Shown: positions 55,646 through 63,699 of the stretch, piece by piece
How positions within the stretch are numbered: position 1 is the first letter of the stretch
Layout: every line of letters begins with the position of its first letter
Assembly: GCF_010450875.1 (NCBI RefSeq)
Contig: NZ_CP048422.1
Coordinates: 737,001-801,000, forward strand
From: Sphingomonas insulae
Lineage (GTDB): Bacteria; Pseudomonadota; Alphaproteobacteria; Sphingomonadales; Sphingomonadaceae
Reading direction: 5' to 3'
Length of the DNA: 64,000 nt
Position numbers and translations under genes: made by a program
Notes under the pieces: model-generated
What the model was told of the DNA's origin: nothing
Seen by the model: the letters and a program-made list of their open reading frames with translations, nothing else
Database searches by the model: none

Positions 55646-55911
55646 GCCGCCGCCACGCCCTCGCCGGACTGGTCGGGCGGCCCCTGATCCGGGCGATGCC
55701 CCCAGCGGACCAGCGACCATGCGCGTTCGTGGAAATAGAACAGCAGGATCTTGGTGACGACCTCGGTCCCGGCGATCGATCCGGCGATCTTCGCATTGCC
55801 GCTGGTGAACAGCATGCCGAGGACGAACGTATCGATCGATCCCACGGTGCGCCACGACACCGCCTTCACGAACGACCGCGGATGGCTTTCCAGCCCGCGG
55901 AAGACGAACAT
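55642..55911 (-). CDS. DUF2061 family membrane protein
   Basis: An 89-residue protein with the DUF2061 core: RSFVKAVSWRTVGSIDTFVL near residue 12 and GTEVVTKILLFYFHERAW near 48, probably two membrane helices. The tail is hydrophilic and Gly/Pro-rich. In other bacteria this domain is often fused or adjacent to sulfate-assimilation or other enzymes, but no such link is seen here. It lies between the aminotransferase and the thioesterase with overlaps on both sides. Confidence 0.88.
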   Translation of the reverse strand: MFVFRGLESHPRSFVKAVSWRTVGSIDTFVLGMLFTSGNAKIAGSIAGTEVVTKILLFYFHERAWSLVRWGHRPDQGPPDQSGEGVAAA

Positions 55912-57131
55912 CAGCCCGCCTTCTTGTCGATCGATTGCCCGGGCGTGTTGACGCCCATCGACTGGAGGTAGCGCTTCACGTTGCGCGCCGCCTGGCGCAA
56001 CCTCTGCTCGTTCTCGACCAATGCGATGCGCACGAAGCCTTCTCCATTCTCGCCGTAACCCACCCCTGGGGCGACCGCGACGTGCGCGTGAGTCAGCATT
56101 TGTTTGCTGAACTCAAGGCTGCCTAGGTGCGCCACCGCCGGGGGCAGCGGCGCCCAGGCGAACATCGAGGCGCGGGGCGAAGGGATGTCCCAGCCGGCGC
56201 GCGCGAAGCTTTCGACCAGCACGTCGCGGCGCTTGTGATACAGCTGGCGGTTGCGTTCGACGATATCCTGCGGACCGTTCAGCGCCGCGCACGCCGCCGC
56301 CTGGATCGGCGTGAACGCGCCGTAATCGAGGTAGGATTTCACCCGCGTCATCGCCGCGATCAGCTGCTTGTTGCCGACCGCGAAGCCGATCCGCCAGCCG
56401 GCCATGCTGTACGTCTTGCTGAGCGAGGTGAATTCGACCGCGACGTCCTTGGCGCCCTTCACCTGCAGGATCGATGGCGTCGGATTGCCGTCGTAATACA
56501 GTTCCGAATAGGCGAGGTCGGAAATGATCCAGACCTTGTTCTCGCGCGCCCAGGCGACCAGCCGCTCGTAGAAGGCGAGGTCGACCGCCTCCGCCGTCGG
56601 GTTGGACGGATAGTTCACCACCAGCACCGACGGCCGCGGCACGGTGAACGCCATCGCCCGCTCCAGGCTCTCGAAATAGGCCTCGTCCGGGGTCGTCGGC
56701 ACCGCGCGGATCGTCGCGCCGGCGATGATGAAGCCGAAGGTATGGATGGGATAGCTGGGGTTGGGCGCGAGCACGACGTCGCCCGGTGCGGTGATCGCGG
56801 TGGCCAGGCTGGCGAGCCCCTCCTTCGATCCCATCGTCACCACCACCTCGGTCTCGGGATCGAGGTCGACGCCGAAGCGGCGGCCATAGTAATTGGCCTG
56901 CGCCCGCCGCAGCCCGGGAATCCCCTTGGACTGCGAATAGCCGTGGGCATCCGGCTTGCGCGTCACCTCGATCAGCTTTTCGAGCACGTGGTCGGGCGGC
57001 GGCAGGTCGGGGTTGCCCATCCCCAGGTCGATGATGTCCTCGCCCGCCGCGCGCGCCGCTGCCCGCATGCCGTTGACCTCGGCGATGACATAGGGCGGCA
57101 GGCGCTTGATGCGGTAGAAATCGTCGGACAT
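55911..57131 (-). CDS. Class I/II PLP-dependent aminotransferase, AlaC-like
   Basis: A 406-residue cytosolic aminotransferase, most like the alanine/glutamate transaminase AlaC and related LL-diaminopimelate aminotransferases. MSDDFYRIKRLPPYVIAEVN is the typical AlaC N-terminus; GMGNPDLPPPDHVLEKL is near residue 37, YPSNPTAEAVD near 175, and the PLP-lysine is in SLSKTYSMAGWRIGF near 238. The C-terminal GYGENGEGFVRIALVENEQR matches the group. It is the first gene of a unit with DUF2061 and the thioesterase. Confidence 0.9.
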   Translation of the reverse strand: MSDDFYRIKRLPPYVIAEVNGMRAAARAAGEDIIDLGMGNPDLPPPDHVLEKLIEVTRKPDAHGYSQSKGIPGLRRAQANYYGRRFGVDLDPETEVVVTMGSKEGLASLATAITAPGDVVLAPNPSYPIHTFGFIIAGATIRAVPTTPDEAYFESLERAMAFTVPRPSVLVVNYPSNPTAEAVDLAFYERLVAWARENKVWIISDLAYSELYYDGNPTPSILQVKGAKDVAVEFTSLSKTYSMAGWRIGFAVGNKQLIAAMTRVKSYLDYGAFTPIQAAACAALNGPQDIVERNRQLYHKRRDVLVESFARAGWDIPSPRASMFAWAPLPPAVAHLGSLEFSKQMLTHAHVAVAPGVGYGENGEGFVRIALVENEQRLRQAARNVKRYLQSMGVNTPGQSIDKKAG

Positions 57132-57219
57132 GGGTCACCTTGTAGTTGACCCGGTCACCCTACGCCCGCCGCGGCTCTTTCACCACTTCAATCCGCCTGC
57201 GGCCGGCGGCGGCGCACGA

Positions 57220-57585
57220 TCACGACGTGCCGATCGCCAGCGGCGGCGTCTGTTGATGCTGCACCACGCGCCACACGTCATGCTCCAGCCGGCGCATCGT
57301 CGTGGTGCAATAGGCGACATAACCGCTGCGGCCCTCCCGCTCCGCTTCGGCCCTGTAGGCGATCGTGATGAGCCCTTCCTGCGGCCGCATCACCTGCTGT
57401 TCGCTGAACGTCACCGTCGACCAGCGCGGCGTGTCCGCCACCGCCTCGATCGCCTGCGTGCTCGACAGCACGAACGGTTCCTCGGGCAGCACCATGACGC
57501 ATGCATCGTCAATCAGCTCGCGGTAATGGTCGGCATTGCCGGTCCACAGGCTTTCCTCGAACGCCCAGATGCGATTGTCTTCCAT
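57220..57585 (-). CDS. SnoaL/DUF4440-like small protein
   Basis: A 121-residue soluble protein of the NTF2-like fold: an N-terminal helix with IWAFEESLWTGNADHYREL, then strands VMVLPEEPFVLSS and a curved sheet ending WRVVQHQQTPP. Such domains bind or isomerise small hydrophobic ligands, or have unknown roles. I chose the ATG at 57585 because GGGAG lies eight bases upstream; the ATG at 57591 is too close to it. It stands alone, 88 bases from the aminotransferase start. The upstream 200 bases to 57795 hold nothing I recognise. Confidence 0.8.
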   Translation of the reverse strand: MEDNRIWAFEESLWTGNADHYRELIDDACVMVLPEEPFVLSSTQAIEAVADTPRWSTVTFSEQQVMRPQEGLITIAYRAEAEREGRSGYVAYCTTTMRRLEHDVWRVVQHQQTPPLAIGTS

Positions 57586-57794
57586 CGTCATTCTCCCGAA
57601 GTCGGAACGGAAGCGCAGGGTGATGCCGATCGTTCCTTGGCCGCCCGGCGGAAAGGGCCGTTCCGGCGATCGACGGACACGGCGCGGCGCACGGATCGAC
57701 GCCGCACCACGTGTCGACCCGCGATACGGATCCTACCGTGCCACACGGCATTCTGATACTGATGCGGTATCGATGACCGTCGAAAGGGCGATCG

Positions 57795-58100
57795 ATGAAG
57801 ATGATCCTTGCACTGATGCTGTCGGCTTTTTCCACGTCCGTCGGCGCGCAGGCCTATCAGCCTCCTGCCGATCCCGGTGTCTTCGATCATTCGGGACCCC
57901 CCGTGCCGAACCTTCGGGTGCCGTTCGATGGATGGCATGCCGGCGATACCCCGACGATGTGGCAGCAACGCCAGAAGCGGGTCGTCGCTTTCCAGGCGAA
58001 GGTCGCCGACCGTCTGCAAGCGAACGACGGCAGGTTGAGCCCCGACGATCGCCGGTTCATCGAGCGGGAATGGCGCAAGCTCCGTTACCATAACCGCTGA
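57795..58100 (+). CDS. Small exported protein of unknown function
   Basis: A 101-residue protein with a signal peptide (MKMILALMLSAFSTSVGAQA). The mature part is Pro-rich at first (YQPPADPGVFDHSGPPVPNL), then helical and charged (MWQQRQKRVVAFQAKVADRL, and a RRFIEREWRKLRYHNR end). I do not recognise a family; the arrangement suggests a periplasmic helical protein. It lies 114 bases before phaC on the same strand, so it might be co-transcribed with the PHA genes, but the link is weak. Confidence 0.7.
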   Translation: MKMILALMLSAFSTSVGAQAYQPPADPGVFDHSGPPVPNLRVPFDGWHAGDTPTMWQQRQKRVVAFQAKVADRLQANDGRLSPDDRRFIEREWRKLRYHNR

Positions 58101-58214
58101 CCCCGCTACCTATGATTGCTGACCTGCGCCGATCCGTCGCGGATCGGCGGTGGCGGGTATCCGGGTTCCCTTGCGCGGCGGCGCTCGCTACGATGCCGGC
58201 AGGAAGAGGATGCC

Positions 58215-59975
58215 ATGGCCGATCCGAACGACGACCAGACCGCCCGCGACACCACCGGCGCGCCCGACCTCGCCGAACTGCAGCACTGGACCTGGGTGAT
58301 GGGCCGGGCGCAGCAGATGATGATGGAACAGGGCATCGGCCTGATGCAGGCCGGCCCGGCAGCGGATGCGGCCGGCTCGAACCCCTTCGCCGGGTCCGCG
58401 CTGCTCCGGCAGACGCAGGATTTCTGGAAGGACAATCTAGCCCTCTGGCAGCGCTTCGTCGATCCGGCCGCCGCCGCGCCGGCGCCCCCCGAATCGGAGG
58501 GCGACGCCCGTGACAAGCGGTTCAAGGCGGCGGCGTGGCGTGACGATCCGTGGTTCGACTGGATTCGCCGCAGCTACAATCTGATCGCCGACCATATGCT
58601 GCGCGGCGTCGATGCGCTGGAGGGCGTGCCCGAACAGCAGAAGGACCAGTTGCGCTTCGCCGCCCGGGGGCTGGTCGATGCGATGAGCCCGTCGAACTTC
58701 CCGATGACCAACCCCGACGTGGTCGAGAAGACGATCGAGACCAGGGGCCAGAACCTGCTCGACGGCCTCAGGAACATGCTTGCCGACATCGGCAAGGGCC
58801 AGCTGACTCACACGGCAGAGGGCGCGTTCGAGGTCGGGCGCAACCTCGCCATGACGCCGGGCAAGGTCGTGAAGCGCACGCCGCTGTACGAACTGATCCA
58901 ATATACGCCCACCACCGAACGGGTGCTGGCGACGCCGCTGGTGATCTTTCCGCCGTGGATCAACCGCTTCTACATCCTCGACCTGACCCCGGAAAAGAGC
59001 TTCATCCGCTGGGCGGTGGAACAGGGCATCACCGTGTTCATGGTGTCGTGGAAGTCGGCGGACGCGTCGATGAAGGACGTGGTCTGGGACGATTACGTCG
59101 CGGCGCAGGTCGATGCGATCGACACGATCCGCGACCTGCTCGACGTGCCGTCGGTCCACACCATCGGCTATTGCGTCGCCGGCACGACGCTGGCCGCGAC
59201 GCTGGCGCTGCTCGCCGCGCGGGACGAGGCGGCGAAGGTCGCCAGCGCCACCTTCTTCACCGCGCAGGTCGATTTCGCCGAGGCCGGCGAATTGCGGAAT
59301 TTCGTCACCGACGAACAGCTGGCGCTGATCGGGGCGCTGTCGCCGCAGGGGTTCCTCGACGGCCGTTATATGGCCGCGACCTTCAATCTGCTGCGCGGGC
59401 GCGACCTGATCTGGAACTACGTCACCAACAACTATCTCCTCGGCGCCGATTATACGCCGTTCGATCTGCTGCACTGGAACGGCGATACCACCAACCTGCC
59501 ATCGAAATGGCATCTGTCGTACCTGACCGACCTGTACCGCGACAATCTGCTGGTTCAGCCGGGCGCGATGTCGGTGGCGGGCGAGGCGCTCGACCTCACC
59601 CGCGTCCATACCCCGGCCTATGTGCAGGCGGGGCGCGAGGATCACATCGCCCCGGCGGACAGCGTGTGGAAGATCACGCATCTGTTCCAGGGCCCCTTGC
59701 GCTTCGTGCTCGCGGGCTCGGGCCATATCGCCGGCGTCGTCAACCCGCCGGCGGCGGGCAAGTACCAATATTGGACCAACGAAGCGGGCGCGCGATCGCT
59801 CGAGGATTTCATCGCGGGCGCCACCGAGACCAAGGGCAGCTGGTGGCCCGACTGGATCGCCTGGCTGCACGGACGCGGATCGAACGAGGTCGCGGCACAG
59901 GGCGCGCGGCTGCCGGGTGAGGGGCGCCTGCCGTCGCTGGGCGACGCGCCGGGAGACTATGTGCGGGCGAAGTGA
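58215..59975 (+). CDS. phaC: Class I polyhydroxyalkanoate synthase
   Basis: Polymerises 3-hydroxyacyl-CoA into polyester on the granule surface. The 586-residue protein has the N-terminal domain, then an alpha/beta-hydrolase core with the lipase-like box GYCVAG and catalytic Cys320, Asp476 in GREDHIAP and His504 in GSGHIAGVVN; all three triad residues are present. The length is normal for class I. The ATG at 58215 follows AGGAAGAGG. The phasin gene follows 90 bases later with its own promoter; phaA, phaB and phaR are not in the window. Confidence 0.96.
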   Translation: MADPNDDQTARDTTGAPDLAELQHWTWVMGRAQQMMMEQGIGLMQAGPAADAAGSNPFAGSALLRQTQDFWKDNLALWQRFVDPAAAAPAPPESEGDARDKRFKAAAWRDDPWFDWIRRSYNLIADHMLRGVDALEGVPEQQKDQLRFAARGLVDAMSPSNFPMTNPDVVEKTIETRGQNLLDGLRNMLADIGKGQLTHTAEGAFEVGRNLAMTPGKVVKRTPLYELIQYTPTTERVLATPLVIFPPWINRFYILDLTPEKSFIRWAVEQGITVFMVSWKSADASMKDVVWDDYVAAQVDAIDTIRDLLDVPSVHTIGYCVAGTTLAATLALLAARDEAAKVASATFFTAQVDFAEAGELRNFVTDEQLALIGALSPQGFLDGRYMAATFNLLRGRDLIWNYVTNNYLLGADYTPFDLLHWNGDTTNLPSKWHLSYLTDLYRDNLLVQPGAMSVAGEALDLTRVHTPAYVQAGREDHIAPADSVWKITHLFQGPLRFVLAGSGHIAGVVNPPAAGKYQYWTNEAGARSLEDFIAGATETKGSWWPDWIAWLHGRGSNEVAAQGARLPGEGRLPSLGDAPGDYVRAK

Positions 59976-59983
59976 CGGCAAAA

Positions 59984-60047
59984 TTGCTGCACTGCACAAA
60001 AACCACTTGAACGGTTACCGATACTCCACTATTGTGCATCGCAGCAT
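59984..60047 (+). promoter_or_regulatory. Phasin promoter framed by two inverted TGC-rich sites
   Basis: A sigma70-like promoter, TTGAAC (60007-60012), 17-base spacer, TATTGT (60030-60035), lies about 30 bases before the phasin start. TTGCTGCACTGCACAA (59984-59999) lies upstream of it, and TTGTGCATCGCAGCAT (60032-60047) overlaps the -10 element. Read on one strand, the two sites agree at 13 of 16 positions, in opposite orientation and 32 bases apart. They are good candidates for PhaR, the known autoregulatory repressor of phasin genes in alphaproteobacteria. Confidence 0.65.
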
Positions 60048-60065
60048 AATAGCTGGAGTAGGATC

Positions 60066-60854
60066 ATGGACGGTACCGTCCCCAAGCCGCCGGTAAAATC
60101 CGGCAAGTCGCGCCCCGGCCGTCCCGCCGGCGCCGCTGCGACTCCCGTCTCCGGCCCCAGGATCAAGCCGACCGGCAAACAGCCGGCACCCGTGGCGAAG
60201 CCCGTGCCTGCGGCGAAGGCGATGGAACCGGTGGCGGTGGCAGCAGCCCCGGCTCCCGTCCCCGCGCCTGCGGCCGTACCCGTGCTCGCCGAACCGGACG
60301 TACCGGCGATCCCGGCCGCCCTGGCCGCGACCCCGCGTCAATCCGTCCCCGAACCGGTCGAGGCGGCGCCGATCGCGGCCCCCGCACCGATCGCCCCACC
60401 CGCAGTGAAGGAAGTCATCATGGAAACGATCGAAAACGTCACCGCCCAGACCCAGACCGCGTTCAATGACGCGACGAGCCAGGCCAAGGGTGCGGTCGAA
60501 AAGGGCCAGAAGATGTTCGAAGAGGCCAACGAATTCGGCAAGGGCAACATCGAGGCGCTGGTCGAATCGTCGAAGATCGCCGCGCGCGGTTTCGAGGCGA
60601 TGAGCCAGGAAGCCGCCACCTACGCCAAGAAGACGTTCGAGGAGGCGACCGCCGCCGCCAAGACGCTGTCGTCGGTGAAGTCGCCGACCGAGTTCATGAA
60701 GCTGCAGTCGGACTATGCCCGTGCGGCGTTCGATGCGATGGTGCAGCAGACCTCGCGCAACACCGAAGCGATGCTGAAGCTCGCCGGCGAAGTGGTGCAG
60801 CCGCTGTCGAACCGCGCCGCGCTCGCCGCCGAAAAGATGAAGGTCGTCGCGTAA
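60066..60854 (+). CDS. Phasin family protein with long Pro/Ala-rich N-terminal extension
   Basis: Granule-coating protein that stabilises PHA and controls granule number and size. The 262-residue form has a low-complexity N-terminus (residues 1-118; Ala, Pro, Lys) followed by an all-helical phasin domain (about 119-262) with [40 protein letters not shown] and a [13 protein letters not shown] segment. A second ATG at 60420 (Met119) is preceded by a near-ideal GAAGGAAG site with a five-base spacer, so a 144-residue form could also be made. A terminator follows. The usual symbol would be phaP. Confidence 0.9.
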   Translation: MDGTVPKPPVKSGKSRPGRPAGAAATPVSGPRIKPTGKQPAPVAKPVPAAKAMEPVAVAAAPAPVPAPAAVPVLAEPDVPAIPAALAATPRQSVPEPVEAAPIAAPAPIAPPAVKEVIMETIENVTAQTQTAFNDATSQAKGAVEKGQKMFEEANEFGKGNIEALVESSKIAARGFEAMSQEAATYAKKTFEEATAAAKTLSSVKSPTEFMKLQSDYARAAFDAMVQQTSRNTEAMLKLAGEVVQPLSNRAALAAEKMKVVA

Positions 60855-60874
60855 CCCGACGCCTCGATCGCGGG

Positions 60875-60908
60875 AAGGGGCGGCCGCAGCGATGCGGTCG
60901 CCCTTTTC
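60875..60908 (+). terminator. Terminator after the phasin gene
   Basis: A stem of about 13 bp (AGGGGCGGCCGCA against TGCGGTCGCCCTT, with a mismatch and a bulge) and a GCGA loop is followed by TTTT at 60904-60907. It isolates the phasin transcript from clpS. Confidence 0.75.
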
Positions 60909-60978
60909 GTATCCGGCATTTTTGCGCGACGCAGGCCCTTGCCCCGACCGCCGTCGATGCCATATTTCGGCAATCCAC

Positions 60979-61329
60979 ATGACAGCTGAACCGATCACCA
61001 TGGCCGAACGCCGCGACGACGGGACCGACGACGGTGCCGGCACCGGTCTCGCCACCAAGACGCGTACGCGCACCAAGCAGCCGACGCCGTATCGGGTGCT
61101 GATGCTCAACGACGATTACACGCCGATGGAATTCGTGGTCCTGTGCCTGCAACGCTTCTTCCGCATGAACATGGAAGAGGCGACGCGGGTGATGCTGCAC
61201 GTCCATCAGAAGGGCGTCGGCGTATGCGGCGTCTTTTCGTACGAGGTCGCCGAGACGAAGGTGGGGCAGGTCATGGATTTCGCCCGGCAGAACCAGCACC
61301 CGCTGCAATGCACGCTGGAAAAGGCGTAG
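60979..61329 (+). CDS. clpS: ATP-dependent Clp protease adaptor ClpS
   Basis: Delivers N-degron proteins to ClpAP. The 116-residue protein has a disordered, Thr/Asp-rich N-terminal extension (to about residue 35), then the ClpS core: [20 protein letters not shown] with the N-degron-binding Asn-Asp pair, [15 protein letters not shown] near 66 and [20 protein letters not shown] near 84. The ATG at 60979 or at 61000 may be used. clpA does not follow; instead a convergent Crp/Fnr gene ends 12 bases later. Confidence 0.93.
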   Translation: MTAEPITMAERRDDGTDDGAGTGLATKTRTRTKQPTPYRVLMLNDDYTPMEFVVLCLQRFFRMNMEEATRVMLHVHQKGVGVCGVFSYEVAETKVGQVMDFARQNQHPLQCTLEKA

Positions 61330-61341
61330 CGGGATAACGCC

Positions 61342-62073
61342 CTAGCGCGCGTCCGGTAGCCAGCCGAGGTCCAGTCCCGACCGGCGCTCGTTATGGTGCG
61401 CGGTCCGCGCCAGCCCCGGCTCGTCGATCATCGTGAACTGCCCGCCATCGCGCGCGATCAGGCCGTCTTCCTCCAATTTGCGCAGCATGCGGTTGACGTG
61501 CACCGCGGTCAGCCCGGTGGCATCGCCGATCTGTTCCTGCGTTAGCCCCAGCGTGAATGCGCCATCGATCGTCGGATCGAGCGTGCGCAGCCGGTCGCGG
61601 ATCTCGATCAGCAGCGCCGCGACGCGCGACTTGGCGGAGGTCCGGCCCAGTCCGGCGAGCCGATCGGTCAGCGCCACCCGTTCGATCTGCCCCACCGCGA
61701 CCAGCAGCGCGGACAGGCGCGGGTGCGCGACGGCCAGATCGGCCACCGCCGACCGGTCGAGCGGAGCCACCGCGCAGGCGGTCAGCGCGATGACCGTCTC
61801 GGGCGAGCTGCGATACACCAGCCCGGCCATCGCGATCAGGTCGCCGCGGAACAGGAACCGCAGGATTTGCCGACTGCCGTCGGGCAGGATGACGTAGCTC
61901 ATCATCGTGCCGCGTTTCAGCACGTACAATTCGGTCAGGCGATCGTGTTCGCGCACCAGCACGCCACCGCGGCGCAGCGTCCGCTCGCGCTGTTCCAGCC
62001 GCTCCAGGGCTACCCGCTCGTTGACGGACAGGTCGATCAGTTCGCCGAGACGTTCGGCGAGATAAGTGGCCAC
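61342..62073 (-). CDS. Crp/Fnr family transcriptional regulator
   Basis: A 243-residue regulator with an N-terminal cyclic-nucleotide-binding-like beta-roll (LVREHDRLTELYVLKRGTMM near residue 40, DGSRQILRFLFRGDLIAMAG near 66) and a C-terminal winged helix with the recognition region LTQEQIGDATGLTAVHVNRM near 178. It lacks the N-terminal cysteine cluster of oxygen-sensing Fnr, so it is not an iron-sulfur sensor of that type; the ligand is unknown. I prefer the GTG at 62073; a TTG at 62124 is the only longer in-frame start. A half-conserved Fnr-like box lies upstream. Confidence 0.9.
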   Translation of the reverse strand: MATYLAERLGELIDLSVNERVALERLEQRERTLRRGGVLVREHDRLTELYVLKRGTMMSYVILPDGSRQILRFLFRGDLIAMAGLVYRSSPETVIALTACAVAPLDRSAVADLAVAHPRLSALLVAVGQIERVALTDRLAGLGRTSAKSRVAALLIEIRDRLRTLDPTIDGAFTLGLTQEQIGDATGLTAVHVNRMLRKLEEDGLIARDGGQFTMIDEPGLARTAHHNERRSGLDLGWLPDAR

Positions 62074-62133
62074 GCGGTCGCATCCCCCCGAAACTTGCCA
62101 GCCACGCGTAACCAAACCACGCAAACCACTGCA

Positions 62134-62163
62134 TTAAAATCGATCAAGGGGGGCGCATCGATT
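62134..62163. promoter_or_regulatory. Fnr-like half box and inverted repeat between crp-type gene and murA
   Basis: TTAAAATCGATCAA (62134-62147) keeps the right half (ATCAA) of the Fnr consensus TTGAT-N4-ATCAA, but the left half is degenerate. It partly overlaps an inverted repeat AATCGAT-N12-ATCGATT (62138-62144, 62157-62163). The position in the 131-base divergent region would suit autoregulation. Weak evidence. Confidence 0.3.
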
Positions 62164-62204
62164 GTCACCTTGCACCGCCGCCGCAGGGCGTTAGACGCTG
62201 GTGC

Positions 62205-63488
62205 ATGGACCGTATCCTCATCCGCGGCGGCAATCGCCTGTCCGGCCGCCTGCCGATCTCCGGCGCGAAGAATGCCGCGCTGACGCTGATGCCCTGCGCC
62301 CTGCTGACCGACGAACCGCTGACGCTGCGCAACCTGCCGCGGCTGGCCGATGTCGACGGCTTCGGCCACCTGCTCAACCAGCTGGGCGCGTCGACCGCGA
62401 TCGAGGGGACGCGGCCGGAGGACTTCGGCCGGGTCATGACGATCCGCGCCGGCAAGCTGACCTCGACCGAGGCGCCGTACGACATCGTCCGCAAGATGCG
62501 CGCGTCGATCCTGGTGCTCGGCCCGGTGCTGGCCCGCGCCGGCGAGGCGACGGTGTCGCTGCCCGGTGGCTGCGCGATCGGCAATCGCCCGATCGACCTC
62601 CACCTGAAGGCGCTCGAGGCGATCGGCGCGGAACTGGAAATGGCGGCAGGCTATGTCAAGGCGACCGCGCCCGGCGGCCGCCTGTCCGGGGGGCGCTACC
62701 GCTTTCCGGTGGTGTCGGTCGGTGCGACCGAGAATGTCGTGATGGCGGCGGTGCTGGCCAGGGGCAGCAGCGTGATCGAGAATGCCGCGCGCGAGCCGGA
62801 GATCGTCGACCTGTGCAATTGCCTGGTCGCGATGGGCGCGCGCATCCAGGGCATCGGCACCGACACGCTGGAGATCGAGGGCGTCGATCGCCTGCACGGC
62901 GCGACCTATGCGGTGATGCCCGACCGGATCGAGGCGGGCAGCTACGCCTGCGCCGCGGCGATCACCGGGGGGTCGCTGGAGCTGGTCGGCGCCAACGCCG
63001 CCGACATGCAGGCGACGATCGACGCGCTGCGCTCGGCGGGCGTCACCGTCGACACGACGAAGGACGGCGTGAAGGTCGAGGCGACCGGGCCGCTCGGTCC
63101 GGTCGATATCTCCACCTCGCCCTATCCCGGCTTCGCCACCGACATGCAGGCGCAGTTCATGGCGATGCTGTGCAAGGCGGGCGGCACCAGCGTGCTGACC
63201 GAGACGATCTTCGAAAACCGCTACATGCACGTGCCGGAACTGGCGCGGATGGGTGCCGACATCCAGGTCCATGGCCGCACCGCGCTGGTGAAGGGCGTCG
63301 ACCGCCTGGCCGGTGCGCCGGTGATGGCGACCGACCTGCGCGCCTCGATGAGCCTGATCCTCGCCGGGTTGGCGGCAGAGGGCGAAACCGCCGTTGCCCG
63401 CGTCTATCACCTCGATCGCGGGTACGAGCGGCTGGAGGAAAAGCTGTCCGCCGTCGGCGCCGACATCGAACGCGCCAGCGACGGCTGA
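62205..63488 (+). CDS. murA: UDP-N-acetylglucosamine 1-carboxyvinyltransferase
   Basis: First committed enzyme of peptidoglycan synthesis; transfers enolpyruvate from PEP to UDP-GlcNAc. The 427-residue protein is full length: [20 protein letters not shown] near residue 16, the loop [20 protein letters not shown] with Cys123, equivalent to the fosfomycin-reactive cysteine of E. coli, near 118-137, TATPENVVM-like [10 protein letters not shown] near 172, and [13 protein letters not shown] near 380. Cys at this position predicts fosfomycin sensitivity rather than the intrinsic Asp-type resistance. Confidence 0.97.
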   Translation: MDRILIRGGNRLSGRLPISGAKNAALTLMPCALLTDEPLTLRNLPRLADVDGFGHLLNQLGASTAIEGTRPEDFGRVMTIRAGKLTSTEAPYDIVRKMRASILVLGPVLARAGEATVSLPGGCAIGNRPIDLHLKALEAIGAELEMAAGYVKATAPGGRLSGGRYRFPVVSVGATENVVMAAVLARGSSVIENAAREPEIVDLCNCLVAMGARIQGIGTDTLEIEGVDRLHGATYAVMPDRIEAGSYACAAAITGGSLELVGANAADMQATIDALRSAGVTVDTTKDGVKVEATGPLGPVDISTSPYPGFATDMQAQFMAMLCKAGGTSVLTETIFENRYMHVPELARMGADIQVHGRTALVKGVDRLAGAPVMATDLRASMSLILAGLAAEGETAVARVYHLDRGYERLEEKLSAVGADIERASDG

Positions 63489-63576
63489 TCCCCGGGGCCT
63501 GCTCGGTACTGGGATGGTGCCGCCGCGCGGGTGGTGACGAGCCGGCCTACGACAAACCGCGCCTCGCCCCCCACGC

Positions 63577-63602
63577 CGTCATCCCCGCGCAGGCGGGGAC
63601 CC
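63577..63602. repeat. Single copy of dispersed repeat family B
   Basis: CGTCATCCCCGCGCAGGCGG, continuing GGACCC, lies between the convergent murA and phosphoribosyltransferase genes. Its core CCCCGC/GCGGGG is palindromic. Confidence 0.65.
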
Positions 63603-63699
63603 AGAGCCGCCAACCTCGCGGTGCACACGGCAACGCCGGCGCAAGCGCGTCCCCGCTCACGCACGCACAATCACGCTTGATCGCACGCCGACGCCCCGA

